The position numbers were made by a program, and so were the translations under genes. DNA of 64,000 nucleotides from Rhizopus arrhizus (lineage: Eukaryota; Mucoromycota; Mucoromycetes; Mucorales; Rhizopodaceae), in the NCBI GenBank assembly GCA_024220505.1, contig JAKZZE010000012.1, positions 930,001 through 994,000 on the forward strand. The letters run 5' to 3'. The stretch's first letter is position 1. The number at the start of each line of letters is the position of its first letter. Below are positions 38,701 to 49,083 of the stretch, one piece after another. Under the pieces are notes generated by a model, which was given only the letters and a program-made list of their open reading frames with translations, did not search any database and was not told the origin of the DNA.

Positions 38701-39774
38701 AGTAATGTATGCATATAGAAGCAGCATTGACGTAGTGAAATATCACACTGGCTTGTTGTGCACTGAAGGTGAGAGTGTATGTACGAAACTGCAAAAAAAA
38801 AGTCCAGGTACTATGTGCTTTTAGCGGTACAAGCAGAAAAAGAAAGTCGAAAATGAAGAAAAGGGTAATATTTCTGTGTAAGGTACTACTGAATATATAG
38901 AAGATGAAGTACACTTCTTTGTTGATAAAGGAAAAACACCCGAGACAACTTTTAAAAGTATCCAGGCAGCTCATGCTGCTCTTAAACTCCATCAAGGTAC
39001 ATACATCTCTTATTTCTAAATAACTCAATAAATTTACCAAAGTCATCTCTCTCAAATTGTGTGTGCCTTCGTTTATCGTTATAAGTACTATTATTATTAG
39101 ATTATCAGCTTAATAACACTGATAACATCAGATACTACATGACGATAAAGATTGATTATGAAATGTAAGCATGGAAAACATTCATTTTCTATTAATAAAC
39201 TAAGATACCTTCATGGACAGCAAATCCAAATAAAACTCTAGTTTCTAATGAAATTACTCATCCATAACAAACTGTCACAGTAGCCACCGAGTTGAACTGT
39301 ACAATGACAGGTGTACTCGTATCCAATTACTGGCAAATGATTAGGGTGCCATGTTCATTTTGTTAAATAAAAAAAAAACATAAAGCGAAGGTTTAACGTT
39401 ATGTATTGTTTAGTTTAACAGGAAATTTGAAATAATAAAACGTTATACATACGCACAATCTATTATAGGAATCTTGAGCTGGCTACGTTGATATTATCGT
39501 ATGTGCTGTTTATAACAAATATCTCGGTAGAAGAACCATCGACCAGGGCTTTTTTTTTATATTTAACTTGAGAGTATTTTTAATCAGCATATCCATTCAG
39601 ACAGCGTAGGGATGATTTCATGGCCTGTGATGAAAAACAAATAACAACGCCCGACTTGAGGCAATCGCAATTAGTTTAGGCATGACAATCAATATCAAAA
39701 TCGGCGAAAAGGGGCAAAAGATGTGATATTTGCTACTTTTAACTTGATTGAATTTTGCAATTCAAGGACCTGTC

Positions 39775-39776
<2 letters not shown>

Positions 39777-39806
<30 letters not shown>
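39777..39806. repeat. Poly-A tract
   Basis: An uninterrupted A run of about 30 bases in the gene desert, about 40 bases after a short coding-like scrap at 39645-39735. Confidence 0.85.
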
Positions 39807-39808
<2 letters not shown>

Positions 39809-41487
39809 TTGTTACCTCTTTAAAAGGAAATTTGGAACTCTAACAAGACATGTCTTTTAGTATGGCAACAAAAGGCAAAGGAGAAGGAAAGCAAGTTGTA
39901 TAGTATTCGACGGCTAAACGTTAATAAAGAAAGGCGTTATGACATACCGAATTTTTTTTGGAGGGATATATTTATCATCAAGTTGAACAAAAATATCAGT
40001 ACTACCCATTAGCAGCGTGTTAGTCTTGCAATACTCGTCATTTACACTAAAATTCATTATTTTCTTTATTTCATATAATAAGTAAAATTAAGCTTGTTTC
40101 GCAAACTGTTATCAGTGAAGACATATTTAAACCAACAGACACTTCATATTACAAAAGAATGATATAAAATGCTATTTAGTCATTCTTCGACTCAGACAAA
40201 GCTGAAGGGAAGGACAGTGGTCATAGATATACATTTTGTATCTTCATAACTGATAAATATTATGTATCTGATTTTCTCTTTATCAAGTCAAAGATATGCT
40301 TTTAAATCTTTAACTATTTTCTATCATGCGAATATATGTATAGTTTTCTTAAAAAAGCCAAGATTTCATTATCTTATTAAACAAAGCTAACAGTGCACCA
40401 AATGTTGGTAAATAGATGTATGAATGAACAACTTTAAGGAATAAATTAAAGAGAATTTCTTTATTAAATATGTTATTTTTTTTGTCTGACGTATGAAATA
40501 TTAAGTGTTTGTTAATAAAGATTAAATTCATTATTGTTATTATCGTGCAGTTTCCAAAGGAGGCTCGTAATATTTTTGTAAAATGCTGAGATTAAATTGT
40601 CAATCAATTTAAAGGCTTTGGATACTTGGTACACAGAAAATTTTTTTTGGGCTACTGGGATCTACAACTAGCACCAAAGCTTAAAATAGGTCCTTGATAT
40701 GATGTATGCTTTGACATAATTCATTCATAACAAAACCACTTTTCATGTCATTTGTGGAGTGAACAGTGGACAATAAAAAAAAAAAAACTAAAAATGTAAC
40801 ACCCTTTCATTTCCCTGCACAATATATTTATAGTTACTCAAATTAACTATGGATTCAAGCAGCACACAAAAACAAAAAAAAATTCCAGCCAAAACATTGT
40901 CTAGACACACAATGGCCACAATTTTACTATTTTGCTTTATTGAAAAAAAAAAGTACAAAATATATCAGTAATATATTGCACAAACAAATAATTTCCTTTG
41001 CCCACATTTTCTTTTCTTTGTTAATAGCTATTGATTACTTTGCGAATGTGTGCATCAAACAAAGAAATTCTTTATTAAAATCGGAGATAACCAGCCTCAT
41101 CATACAATTGGTACAACCATCTCATTACAGAAAATACGGAAACCACTAATGAAAGTCCGGGTACTAAGTCTATTTATTTTTATCAAAAGCCAAGATCACC
41201 TAAAACATGGGGACTTTTGATATAGTTCACATCATTTCGACCTTTTGTTTCATTTTTAAGAGAATGAGAGAGACGATCTCCTATTTTAATCAGAAGAAAA
41301 AAAAAAAGTAAACGTATACTGAGATTTAAAATATGAGACTTGTTGGCTTTATTTTATTTATTTTTTTTGGTTAATTTTTAAGCACAAAAAGGAAATGTTA
41401 TCTTTACAAGCATAAACCAGTTTGGTCTTTTGTTCTCCTCCTTCTTTTTCTAGCTATTTTAATTTAAACTCAGTTAATGAGCTGCTT

Positions 41488-41496
41488 CTATAAATG
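41488..41496 (+). promoter_or_regulatory. TATA-like box before orphan secreted gene
   Basis: CTATAAATG about 55-60 bases before the ATG at 41551. It is the only such element near that start. Confidence 0.55.
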
Positions 41497-41550
41497 ACTG
41501 CTCCAGTCTTTTATTTCTCTTTTTCTTTTTACTGTAAATAACTTTTTATA

Positions 41551-42393
41551 ATGAAAATCATTCTTTATATTTTGTTATTACTTATATCTACTACCATTGC
41601 TTTACCTGTTGGAACCTCAACATCTATTGCTGCCGAAGAAGAAGAATTAAGCTTATCTGAAATAGAAGAAAGCTTTGGTGTTCAAGTGGATAGAATAGCA
41701 CAACTAATAGCGACTCATATCCAGTTTGATCATTTAGATGCAGTGATCAGCAATATTGATAAAGAGATCGCCACCCAATTCAGACACCACATTCAAATTA
41801 ATGTTCAGCCTACGACACTAACTAAAGAAAGTAATCAATTTACACTTCAAAAACAGTTACCAACACTTGACGTGATGGACCTTGAGATACTTAAATCACA
41901 AATGTCCGCAGCTATACAAGCTCATACAGAAGGGAACCTACCAATCACATGGGATAAATTTGCTGACAAGTTGAGCCGCCAAGCCATTGAAACATACATT
42001 CGTCAATTAATTATAGAAACCTGTCCAAGTGATGACGATCTCATTTCATCTCAGTGTTTGACTGATAATGCTGTCAATCTAGCTAAGAAATTAGACGATT
42101 ATATTTTCACAAACTTGGCTGATGCATTTGAAGCACTCGATCAACACGCGCTACCTGACTTATTACAACACACCGCAGAAGACTTGAAAGGTATTCTCAA
42201 CTATTTTAATCTCGCTTTCTTATCAAGTGAAAACCGACAATTTGTACTTGAAGTGATACCTTGGAATGATGATAACCATGATTTTAAATCAAAGTTATTA
42301 GACATAGCCTTACACCCTTCAAATGACATGCTGGAAGATAAAACTCATTCAACTTCCTTTTTTATCGAATTCGCTGCAATGGCAAGGGTCTAA
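41551..42393 (+). CDS. Orphan secreted protein, 280 residues
   Basis: I do not recognise the family. One exon, ATG at 41551, stop at 42393. The first 18 residues form a strong signal peptide (MKIILYILLLLISTTIALP). The rest is acidic and looks helical, with heptad-like Leu/Ile spacing, and no transmembrane segment or GPI tail. Only two Cys occur in the mature part (TCPSDDD...SQCL, about residues 161 and 173), close enough for one disulphide loop. A TATA-like box lies upstream and a clear AT-rich 3' end follows. Coding character is good: one long frame, protein-like composition and no strong competing frame. It could be a lineage-specific secreted or wall protein, which is inference. Confidence 0.75.
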   Translation: MKIILYILLLLISTTIALPVGTSTSIAAEEEELSLSEIEESFGVQVDRIAQLIATHIQFDHLDAVISNIDKEIATQFRHHIQINVQPTTLTKESNQFTLQKQLPTLDVMDLEILKSQMSAAIQAHTEGNLPITWDKFADKLSRQAIETYIRQLIIETCPSDDDLISSQCLTDNAVNLAKKLDDYIFTNLADAFEALDQHALPDLLQHTAEDLKGILNYFNLAFLSSENRQFVLEVIPWNDDNHDFKSKLLDIALHPSNDMLEDKTHSTSFFIEFAAMARV

Positions 42394-42812
42394 AAAAATC
42401 ATAAGCATGATCTTCCACTCCTTCTATTTATTACCTCCCTATTTATATATATAATTTAACACTTTGTACATAAAAACAATAAATATTCCAAAAGAATTCT
42501 GTTCTTATATTTAAAGCCTGTATTTACAGTATTATTCTTTTATCTTTTACTACCTATCCAGAATCATACCTTCTTTCTAGTCGTCTGAATACAATGATAC
42601 TACATACACTGGTCAAAATTTCCAAGAAATTTATAAAATAAATAGTCATTTCAGAAAGTTAAGTCACGGTTTTAAATTAGATGTTCTAAAAATCTTTGTG
42701 TATAAAAATGATGCTGATCCAGAAATGAAGTCGGGTTTAATGAATTTCATCTATATTTATATAAATGAAGCGTTAGGCTCTTGTTCCTTTTTCCTGTTTA
42801 CAGACATTCAAA
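42394..42812. other. Intergenic, left flank of mariner relic
   Basis: AT-rich spacer. A string at about 42608-42625 (ACTGGTCAAAATTTCC) could be an old terminal repeat of the element that follows, but I found no matching inverted copy on the right side. Confidence 0.4.
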
Positions 42813-44090
42813 ATGAGTATACAATCACTTTATGAAGATGGACAAGGACACATAGTTGATGAGCACAGAGTTGAGCCGGTGGATCTTGTTGTTGTTAAAG
42901 AGCTGCTCGTTATTGAAACAAAAGTTCTCGTACCCAATTCCTAAAGAATAAGTATCCAGAAAGTCCTTTTAATCCTGCGACGCGTCCAACCCTAGATGAA
43001 AGGAATAATGATGTTGCCATAAAGTTATGCAATAAGCGATACTATACAGTTTACTTGATAAGGAGAGAACTATTTTTTTTTAGTAAAAGCCTGAGTGCTT
43101 CTGCTGCTGCTGCGAGACAATTAGATATTCATATTCATGCAGTCCCGAGATGGATAAAATGCTTCTTACGAAGATCCTGAAGGTACTTCGGAGAAGAAGA
43201 AAAGATCAGGTCGTCATCGTATTCTTGGAGAAGAACATAAACAATTTCTTTTGGATTACATTGATGAGAATCCTTCTGCTGTTTTAACTGAAGTGATAGA
43301 AAGCCCAAATCAAAAATTTGTAGACCTTAAAGTTTCTCGTAGTACTGTTTATAGCCTTATGACAACTCAGTGCGATCAACCCACTAAGCAGGCATAGTTC
43401 CAGCCTGTGGGAAGAAACAGCGAGGAAAAGATTCAGCAAAGACATGATTGGGTCCAAAAGTGGCAGCAAACTGATTTGGACTTTACAACAAACTGTATCT
43501 TTCTTGATAAATCAGCCACTCATATTGATTTGAAATGAAGTACTGCTTGGTCAAAGAAGAGAACTCCTGCAATAGTTACTGTATCTATAACTAAAGCGAA
43601 CACAACATCGATTTTAGGCGCAATATCCGCCACTGGCTTAATTAATATTAATTTGAGAGCCCTGAAGCATATTAAAAAGAGAAAGCTTGGACATGTGACT
43701 GATGCCTATAGCACACAAACAATGGCAGGGCATTATCCAAGGTTTTTAATGACTATTCTTGACGAAATGAACCAGCATTTCGAAATGAAGAGAGATTGCC
43801 TTACCATGGATTATGCTCATGTCCATAGCTCAACAGATATAAGAAAGTATATCCACCATCAAAGATATCAATGTGTATATCTTCCTCTGTATTCTCCTGA
43901 ACTGAATACAATTGAGCAGTTTTGCTCTGTTGTCAAGAATAAAGTTAAACGAAATAAGTTTCTAGAAAAAGAATCGCTAATGACCATGATTAGCGAGACA
44001 TGCGATAGTTTATATTCAAGTGACTTTAAACATTTTGTTTCTCATTCTACTAAACGTTTCGGCAAATGTCTTAATAAAGAAAGGTTATAA
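42813..44090 (+). pseudogene. Decayed Tc1/mariner-type (DDE) transposase
   Basis: Former transposase with many breaks. The N-terminal scrap runs from the ATG at 42813 to a stop near 42944. A helix-turn-helix-like part (LSASAAARQLDIH) follows at about 43090-43140. Further scraps include a GRHRILGEEHKQFLLDYIDENPSA-like region near 43210-43280, read in pieces. A piece with the first catalytic Asp (FLDKSATHIDLK, about 43500-43540) ends at an in-frame stop. The longest open piece, 43653-44090, holds the second Asp region (LTMDYAHVH) and the third acidic position in YSPELNTIEQF. The order HTH, D, D, E and the SPELN-IE motif identify the family. Multiple stops and frame shifts mean it cannot be active. 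Neither end could be defined. Confidence 0.85.
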
Positions 44091-45680
44091 ATTCTCTATG
44101 TCAACTCCAGGAAACAACTCCATCTTCTCATTCTTCTCATTATTCCTCTCTTTTTTTCTATTATTATTTTTTTCCTTTGTATCCCTTTTCTTCTTCCCCT
44201 TATACTTTCATTCTCCTTTATTTTTTGGAATGACTGTATACATTAATTTCCATTTGCTATTGCGGACGTTTGATCGGATGTTATGCGCTCTCAATTTTAT
44301 GTCTAGTATTAAGACATACTTTGCTGACTCCCAGAATATTCGTATGATGCAGTGCATCAATTCCAATGCCTGTATTCTTGAATGTATTTCGTTTTTATAC
44401 AAGGTGCTCTTAACAACCTTGTTATGGCTTAGTCTAATATGACCTTTTTTTATTTAATTTGAACACCTTTCTCCAAAACGCAGAACTAAACAAGCCAATC
44501 CCATCTAACAATGAGAATGTTTTTGCTTAAAGGTTCATGTTTGGCTGGGAATATTTTGCTCATGCTTTTTTTTTTTTTTTTTTTTTTTTTTGTTCAGCTG
44601 TGATAAGTCTTTCCATAATGAATACATTTTTATTCATCCTTGACTGATAACACACACCCTAATCTGTTTGTTCTTTTCATAGCATTAACTTTATATAAAC
44701 ATTCACGTTAGATTATTCAGAGGGTAGAATTTCTGTGAGGATAATCTGTTTTATTATTGCTCAGGGTTTATTATTCAATCTGTATTACTTGATATATCCG
44801 CTTTGCTATTGCTAATAATATCAAAAATAGGTTCAATCTTTCAGTTCTCTAAATCTAAGATCTTGTTTACTTTTACAAACATTTGCAATTACGACGTTTA
44901 TGTGAATATATATGGCAAACAACAATACGTGTGCACTTGCCATGGCTTTTCAACAAAGGCTGGCTCCCCGTGTTGATTTATGTCCCTTTGCTTCTTTGTT
45001 TGGATTATTTATGAATCCATTTAGAATAGAGAAGGATAGAGCTGTTTGATCGGTTCAACCCTTCTATTACAAAAGGCTGGAGGAGAATAGCTTCCTAACG
45101 TATTTTTATGACTACTAGTTTTAATAACTTTGCTCCTATCTACAAGGCAATAGGATTTGTGATTTTCGTTAGAACATCCTCCGTAGGATAAAAAATCTTT
45201 ATTCCTTGTTCGTTATAAACATTTTCCTGCTCATCTTTGTAAAAGAAAGTATTTGTCATTGTGAAGTTTTGAAATAAAAGTGAAAAAGTTGATCCGTTTT
45301 AAAATCTTAAGTAGTGTGTATCGTTTCTCTGATCACTTTGATTTAACCATTGTGACCTCTTCTTTACTCAAAAGGATAATTATTTTTGGGTTGGTACCAC
45401 TAATTTTCGCAAAGTGACAATATTTACTGTTCTTACTGTATTTGCAGCATGAATAGAATACTAAGAAATATAAAAGAAATCAGTTGGCCATATTAAAACC
45501 TAAAAATGTTAAGACGTCATTTAATAAATAAAAAAAAAAAAGCAGCTTTACGGCAAAAATTATTTTGAAAAATTGAAGCCTACTGCGCATCTTTCAAAAA
45601 CACAAAAAGAGAGCTTTAATAAACATAAACAAGGTCTCGTTTAATAAACAATTATTTTTTCATTTGAGAATTCAATAATG
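44091..45680. other. Intergenic, no gene recognised
   Basis: AT-rich, with a T-rich stretch at 44130-44220 that makes a Phe/Leu-rich frame (44020-44442), and a poly-T run at 44569-44591. No coding or RNA signal until the U1 gene. Confidence 0.55.
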
Positions 45681-45842
45681 CAGGGGAGCAGGCGGCGAAC
45701 CACCCACTCCCCCTAAGCAAAAATTGTGGCCTCGAGACATCCGAAGATGTTCGCAGCAAGGCTAGCCGTCGCTGTGCAATGACAACCGGCCCTGCTGTGC
45801 ATCCAGGGTTCTTGAGTCCAGATGCACGACCCAGGTAAGTAT
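45681..45842 (-). ncRNA. U1 spliceosomal snRNA
   Basis: The RNA of the U1 snRNP, which pairs with 5' splice sites. On the minus strand the RNA starts ATACTTACCTGG (45842-45831), the universal U1 5' end complementary to the donor consensus. Stem-loop I follows, with perfect arms GTGCATC/GATGCAC (45797-45827). Stem-loop II carries the U1A-binding loop CATTGCAC (about 45774-45781). Stem-loop III has a TTCG-type loop (about 45733-45754). An Sm site AATTTTTG follows at 45718-45725. Stem-loop IV closes with GGGGAG/CTCCCC arms around GGTTCGCC (45683-45713). The length of about 162 matches the usual 160-165. It is a GC-rich island in AT-rich DNA, and a TATA box lies 29-38 bases upstream. A 98-codon frame across it is spurious. 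The exact 3' end is approximate. Confidence 0.93.
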
Positions 45843-45870
45843 GAAGAGCAAGAGATTGCAATTTCGCTGC

Positions 45871-45880
45871 CTTTTTATAG
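45871..45880 (-). promoter_or_regulatory. TATA box of the U1 snRNA gene
   Basis: CTATAAAAAG on the minus strand, 29-38 bases before the first base of the U1 RNA. This is the spacing expected for a core promoter. Confidence 0.75.
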
Positions 45881-46570
45881 TTTTTTGGCTGTGACTGCTT
45901 ATTAAATTTTTTTTCGGATTTATTAGGACTTGATTTTTTAAACGTCATTTGAAAACCAACTAGAACGAAATTCCCGGATAATTATTGATTCAAATTAAGG
46001 AGAGCTGCATGACACAAAGCTTTGTAAAAAATGTTGAGAAATGAAAACATTGAATACTTGTGGATATAAGTTGACAAGAGCAGCTTTTTTTTTCCCTGAA
46101 CATCCCAAGGATCTCCTTTGAAAAAGCTCTTGTTTTAATTATAAACTAACAGGATAGGATGAGTTGGGCATCAGCCCATGGTATCTGACAAATCTCTTTT
46201 TTACAACATAATTCCCTCCTAGTACTATTCAAGTATTATAAATATGTATAAATCGGTTAATTCAGAAAAAGAAAGCTTAAATGTATAAACTGATAATGCT
46301 ACTTTCATAATAAACAACCTTTGTCTTTAATTCCTTCTTTGTTGTTTGCTACGAGTGAATAAGAATGTCTTTGAATAGATTCGTGTTTCCTTTGATAATC
46401 TAAAAGGCGACGATTTCAACCATTCATAAAAATAGCCGTTATATTAAAAGTACAAATCAATCAAAATCAATGTCCAAACATTTTCTGCTTGGTTTAGAAG
46501 CAATTTTTTAGATTCAAATGCAGCGTGTAAAGATATGCAGGTTTTTTTTATTAAAACACATATTTTTAAT
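45881..46570. other. Intergenic spacer
   Basis: Upstream region of U1 and 3' flank of RPL7. AT-rich, with no frame or structure that I recognise beyond the U1 TATA box. Confidence 0.55.
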
Positions 46571-47668
46571 TTAGTTCATGGCTTGAACCAAGTTGTTGAT
46601 GAATTGTTCACGGTTACCAGCATCACCACCTTCGATGAAGTGACGGAACTTACGTTGCTTCCACATGTTGTTAGGGTTGGAGAGCTTGAAGGGCCAGAGG
46701 AAGTTGTTGGCTTCCTTGAAGTGGGGACCAACAGTGGCAATTTCGTGGATGAGATCTTCAATACAGATGATACCATACTTGCCGAGAGCTTGTTCAATGA
46801 CAGCGTTATCGTGGATGGGGATACGTTGCTTGCTGATCTTGGCATATCCACGCTTGTAGATCAATTCACGGATGGTCTTCAAGTTGGGAGTACCGTAAGT
46901 AACATAGGGTTGAACCAATTGGAGCATTTCAGAGGTAGCCTTGTTCAAGCGGACAAAGACACCGTTGTTGATTTGCAAAAGACGCAAGAGTTGGAGAACC
47001 TTACGGGGCTTGGGAGCAATGTTGTTGATACCACGGATACGGACAACAAAGACCAACTTTTCTTGAGCGGGAACGTAGTAGTTACCGTTGGACTTGGCTT
47101 GACGACGGAGAGTGATTTCCTTACGTTCGGCAGCCTTGTATTCAGCGTGATACTTGGCAGCACGCTTGAAGAGTTCACGTCTCTTGACGAGCTTGGCCTG
47201 TGAAAGACATTGGTTAGTGTTTGAAGAAAAAATGGTTTGTGTGTCTATTCGAGTTTCAGTCCCGAAAGATGGTTAACAAAGGAGACAGCATTGTCGTGCA
47301 AGACTAGTCCCAGTGGGTAATTCCCAATTGTCATCATTCACTCTATAAGCACACATTATAATACCAATACTTGCCTTGCGAGCAGCAACCTTGTCGGCAG
47401 CAGCGGCTTCAGCAGCCTTGGCGTTGGCCTTGTTCTTCTTCAAGAGGGTTTCGGGAACGAGAACATCGTTGGCAGTGGGAACGTTGCTACAAAAAACATT
47501 AGTTCAATCGTTTATGGCAATTGTATGTCTAAGCCACCACATGTGAATGCAATCAAATTTGTTTTTTATTGACAATTAACACACGTTTATATATACAGTA
47601 CTTGTATACATTTGCAGCGACTTTGACATGTTCCTGGCTTTAATGAGAAACACTTACTAAGCAACCAT
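46571..47668 (-). CDS. RPL7: Ribosomal protein uL30 (L7)
   Basis: Large-subunit ribosomal protein. Three exons: 47658-47668, 47375-47486 and 46571-47197. They give [21 protein letters not shown] at the start and the family signature from [11 protein letters not shown] through to the C-terminal [14 protein letters not shown], about 250 residues as usual. The first exon has only 11 coding bases (ATGGTTGCTTA). Intron 1 is 47487-47657. Intron 2 is 47198-47374 and only keeps frame with a GC donor (AAG then GCAAGT); the nearest GT would shift the frame. Intron 2 also contains a candidate box C/D snoRNA. Codon use is C-rich and strongly biased compared with neighbours, as expected of a highly expressed gene. 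The 222-codon plus-strand frame over it is a shadow. Confidence 0.96.
47251..47343 (-). ncRNA. Candidate box C/D snoRNA in RPL7 intron 2
   Basis: Within intron 2 the minus strand carries a perfect box C, ATGATGA (47331-47337), and a box D, CTGA (47256-47259), 71 bases apart. A 4-bp terminal stem joins them (GAGT 47340-47343 with ACTC 47251-47254). Just upstream of box D, 13 bases (47261-47273, plus strand cccgaaagatggt) match the sense of the conserved large-subunit rRNA stretch CCCGAAAGATGGT, so the snoRNA is complementary to it. By the D+5 rule the target is the G of CCCG, which I believe equals yeast 25S G805 (numbering from memory). Yeast RPL7 introns are known hosts of snR39 and snR59, which target A807 nearby. 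No D'/C' pair was assigned. Confidence 0.8.
47369..47374 (-). other. GC-AG 5' splice site, RPL7 intron 2
   Basis: The exon ends CGCAAG and the intron opens GCAAGT, an otherwise perfect donor with C at position 2. Taking the next GT instead (intron from GTATTGG) would add four bases and break frame into the next exon, which starts GCCAAGCTCGTC. Confidence 0.75.
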
Positions 47669-47974
47669 ATTGGTACTGTCTGAACTAATGGAGAAAGAGA
47701 AAGGGTTGCCACCGAAAAAAAAATTTTGTATTTTCAGATTGTTAGGCCACCTCCGACAAAATAAAAACCCGACCGGAGTGATAAAATTTAGAGGTGGATT
47801 ATTCAATTTTACACTGAAGACCTTGGACGCATACTGCATAGAAAAAACTTATTTGTTATTAAAGATAATGGGGTTAGGGGAGAAAGGGGGAGAGGGGAGA
47901 GGAGGGGAACATATGATAGGATAAGACATGTAGAGTATTCATAGAAAGATAGAATAATAAAAATGTGGAAATAT
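47669..47974. other. Intergenic, RPL7 promoter side
   Basis: Short region between the RPL7 start and the end of the coiled-coil gene (both minus). It contains a G-rich purine stretch at 47875-47910 and no coding frame. Confidence 0.55.
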
Positions 47975-49083
47975 TTATACTAAACAGGTAGATACAGTTT
48001 TTGAGTGATTGGTAGTATTGGATAGGGTAATTGGTTGATCTTGTTGTTTACATGGAAAGCGATCGTTCTTTTTAATGAGAGAATGATATGTTTTTCTTCT
48101 TAATACTTTTGGCAATGATTTAAATACACTATAAAAGGATGATTTTTTCACTTTTGTAGGGGAAGACGTTTCATTAGGAGATGCTTCAATTAAGGTAGAT
48201 GCAGAAAGTGAACGACGATACTTTGGTTTCGTATCTAAATGAATACCTAATTCTTGTTCAATTGCTTTCACAGTATCCTATTTAATATGATTTAATACTG
48301 AGCTGATTAATAAAACTTTTTTTGCTACTTGTATGCTATCCAATATGTCTTCAGATTTCATTTTTTGACGACATGATGGTGTACTATCATTATTAAAAGA
48401 TGTAAAACTCTGCTCTACATTTCTCTATTATAAAGTATAACTAATAAATCTATATTCTGCTAATTAAGATCATACATCATAGACACTTTCCATCATACTC
48501 ATATTATCGAATTCATCCATCAAGTCCTCTAAAGAATCATTCTCTACAACATTTGTGCTTTTAACAAAAAAATAATAATTAAATCATAAATGTGTCTTAC
48601 GAGATGCTTTGCCAGCAAAGTAGTGTAACTCTTGCTTAAGTCCAAATATGATATCATCTTTTTCATTCAACTTGTGTATATACTCCTCTTCAATTGCTAT
48701 GATTTCATTCTCATACTGCGCCTGCATAGTTTCAAATTGCTCTATGTATTCGTATCAGAAAAGATAAAAGGTGTACTGTGCCTATTTTTATATGTACCGC
48801 AGTAATAAGAGCTTACAGATTCAGCTTCTAATGCTCTCGTTCTCCATTTATCAATCACTTCTTTCAAAGCAGATACTTCTGACTAGTAAATAATAATAAT
48901 TAATATTCCTGCTGTATTTTATATGAAACACTTTATTACCTCCTTTATTAATAAAGCATTGACCAAGTTATCCTCATTATTTTGCTTCAAAGCAGAATAT
49001 TTAAATGAATTAGCTATAATCATTTCATTTTGCTGCTCGAGACAAGGTTGTGAATTATTCTTTTCATATGATGAACACATCAT
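47975..49083 (-). CDS. Coiled-coil protein of unknown function
   Basis: I do not recognise the family. Six exons read as 48940-49083, 48798-48882, 48601-48741, 48476-48543, 48329-48424 and 47975-48277 give 278 residues in one frame. The second intron uses a GTACAT donor, and the fourth exon needs the AG right before AGAATGATTC. Start: ATG ATG at 49083/49080, either possible. Residues of exons 1-3 are Glu/Lys/Gln-rich with heptad spacing (EVSALKEVIDKWRTRALEAE, then EIIAIEEEYIHKLNEK) and should form a coiled coil. Exon 4 is acidic and Met-rich. The last exon is Ser/Thr/Lys-rich and basic, probably disordered. No signal peptide or membrane segment. It could be a cytoskeletal or trafficking adaptor, which is a guess. 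Confidence 0.65.

Larger units (their letters stand above)
33628..41550. other. Gene desert (7.9 kb) with possible relics
   Basis: Very AT-rich, with stops in all frames and no recognised gene, tRNA or rRNA. Items of note: a three-copy degenerate 22-base repeat at 35705; two adjacent hydrophobic minus-strand frames at 35821-36386 with no family match; short coding-like scraps at about 38890-39020 and 39645-39735; a poly-A run at 39777. The last 60 or so bases hold the TATA-like promoter of the next gene. Confidence 0.55.

Noticed and set aside
44020..44442. 140-codon plus-strand frame after the mariner relic
   Set aside because: Mostly Phe/Leu from a T-rich stretch; no start context, motif or splice partner.
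42600..44700. Terminal inverted repeats of the mariner relic
   Set aside because: A candidate left string exists near 42608, but no inverted copy was found to the right.
44820..45070. B-box-like strings (GGTTCAATC, GGTTCAACC)
   Set aside because: No T-arm stem, no A box at the right distance and no acceptor stem, so not tRNA genes.
45652..45948. 98-codon minus-strand open frame
   Set aside because: It overlaps the U1 snRNA and its TATA box. Structure and motifs explain the GC-rich sequence, and the translation resembles no protein I know.
46535..47203. 222-codon plus-strand frame over RPL7
   Set aside because: Antisense shadow produced by the strongly biased codon use of RPL7; no splice or homology support.
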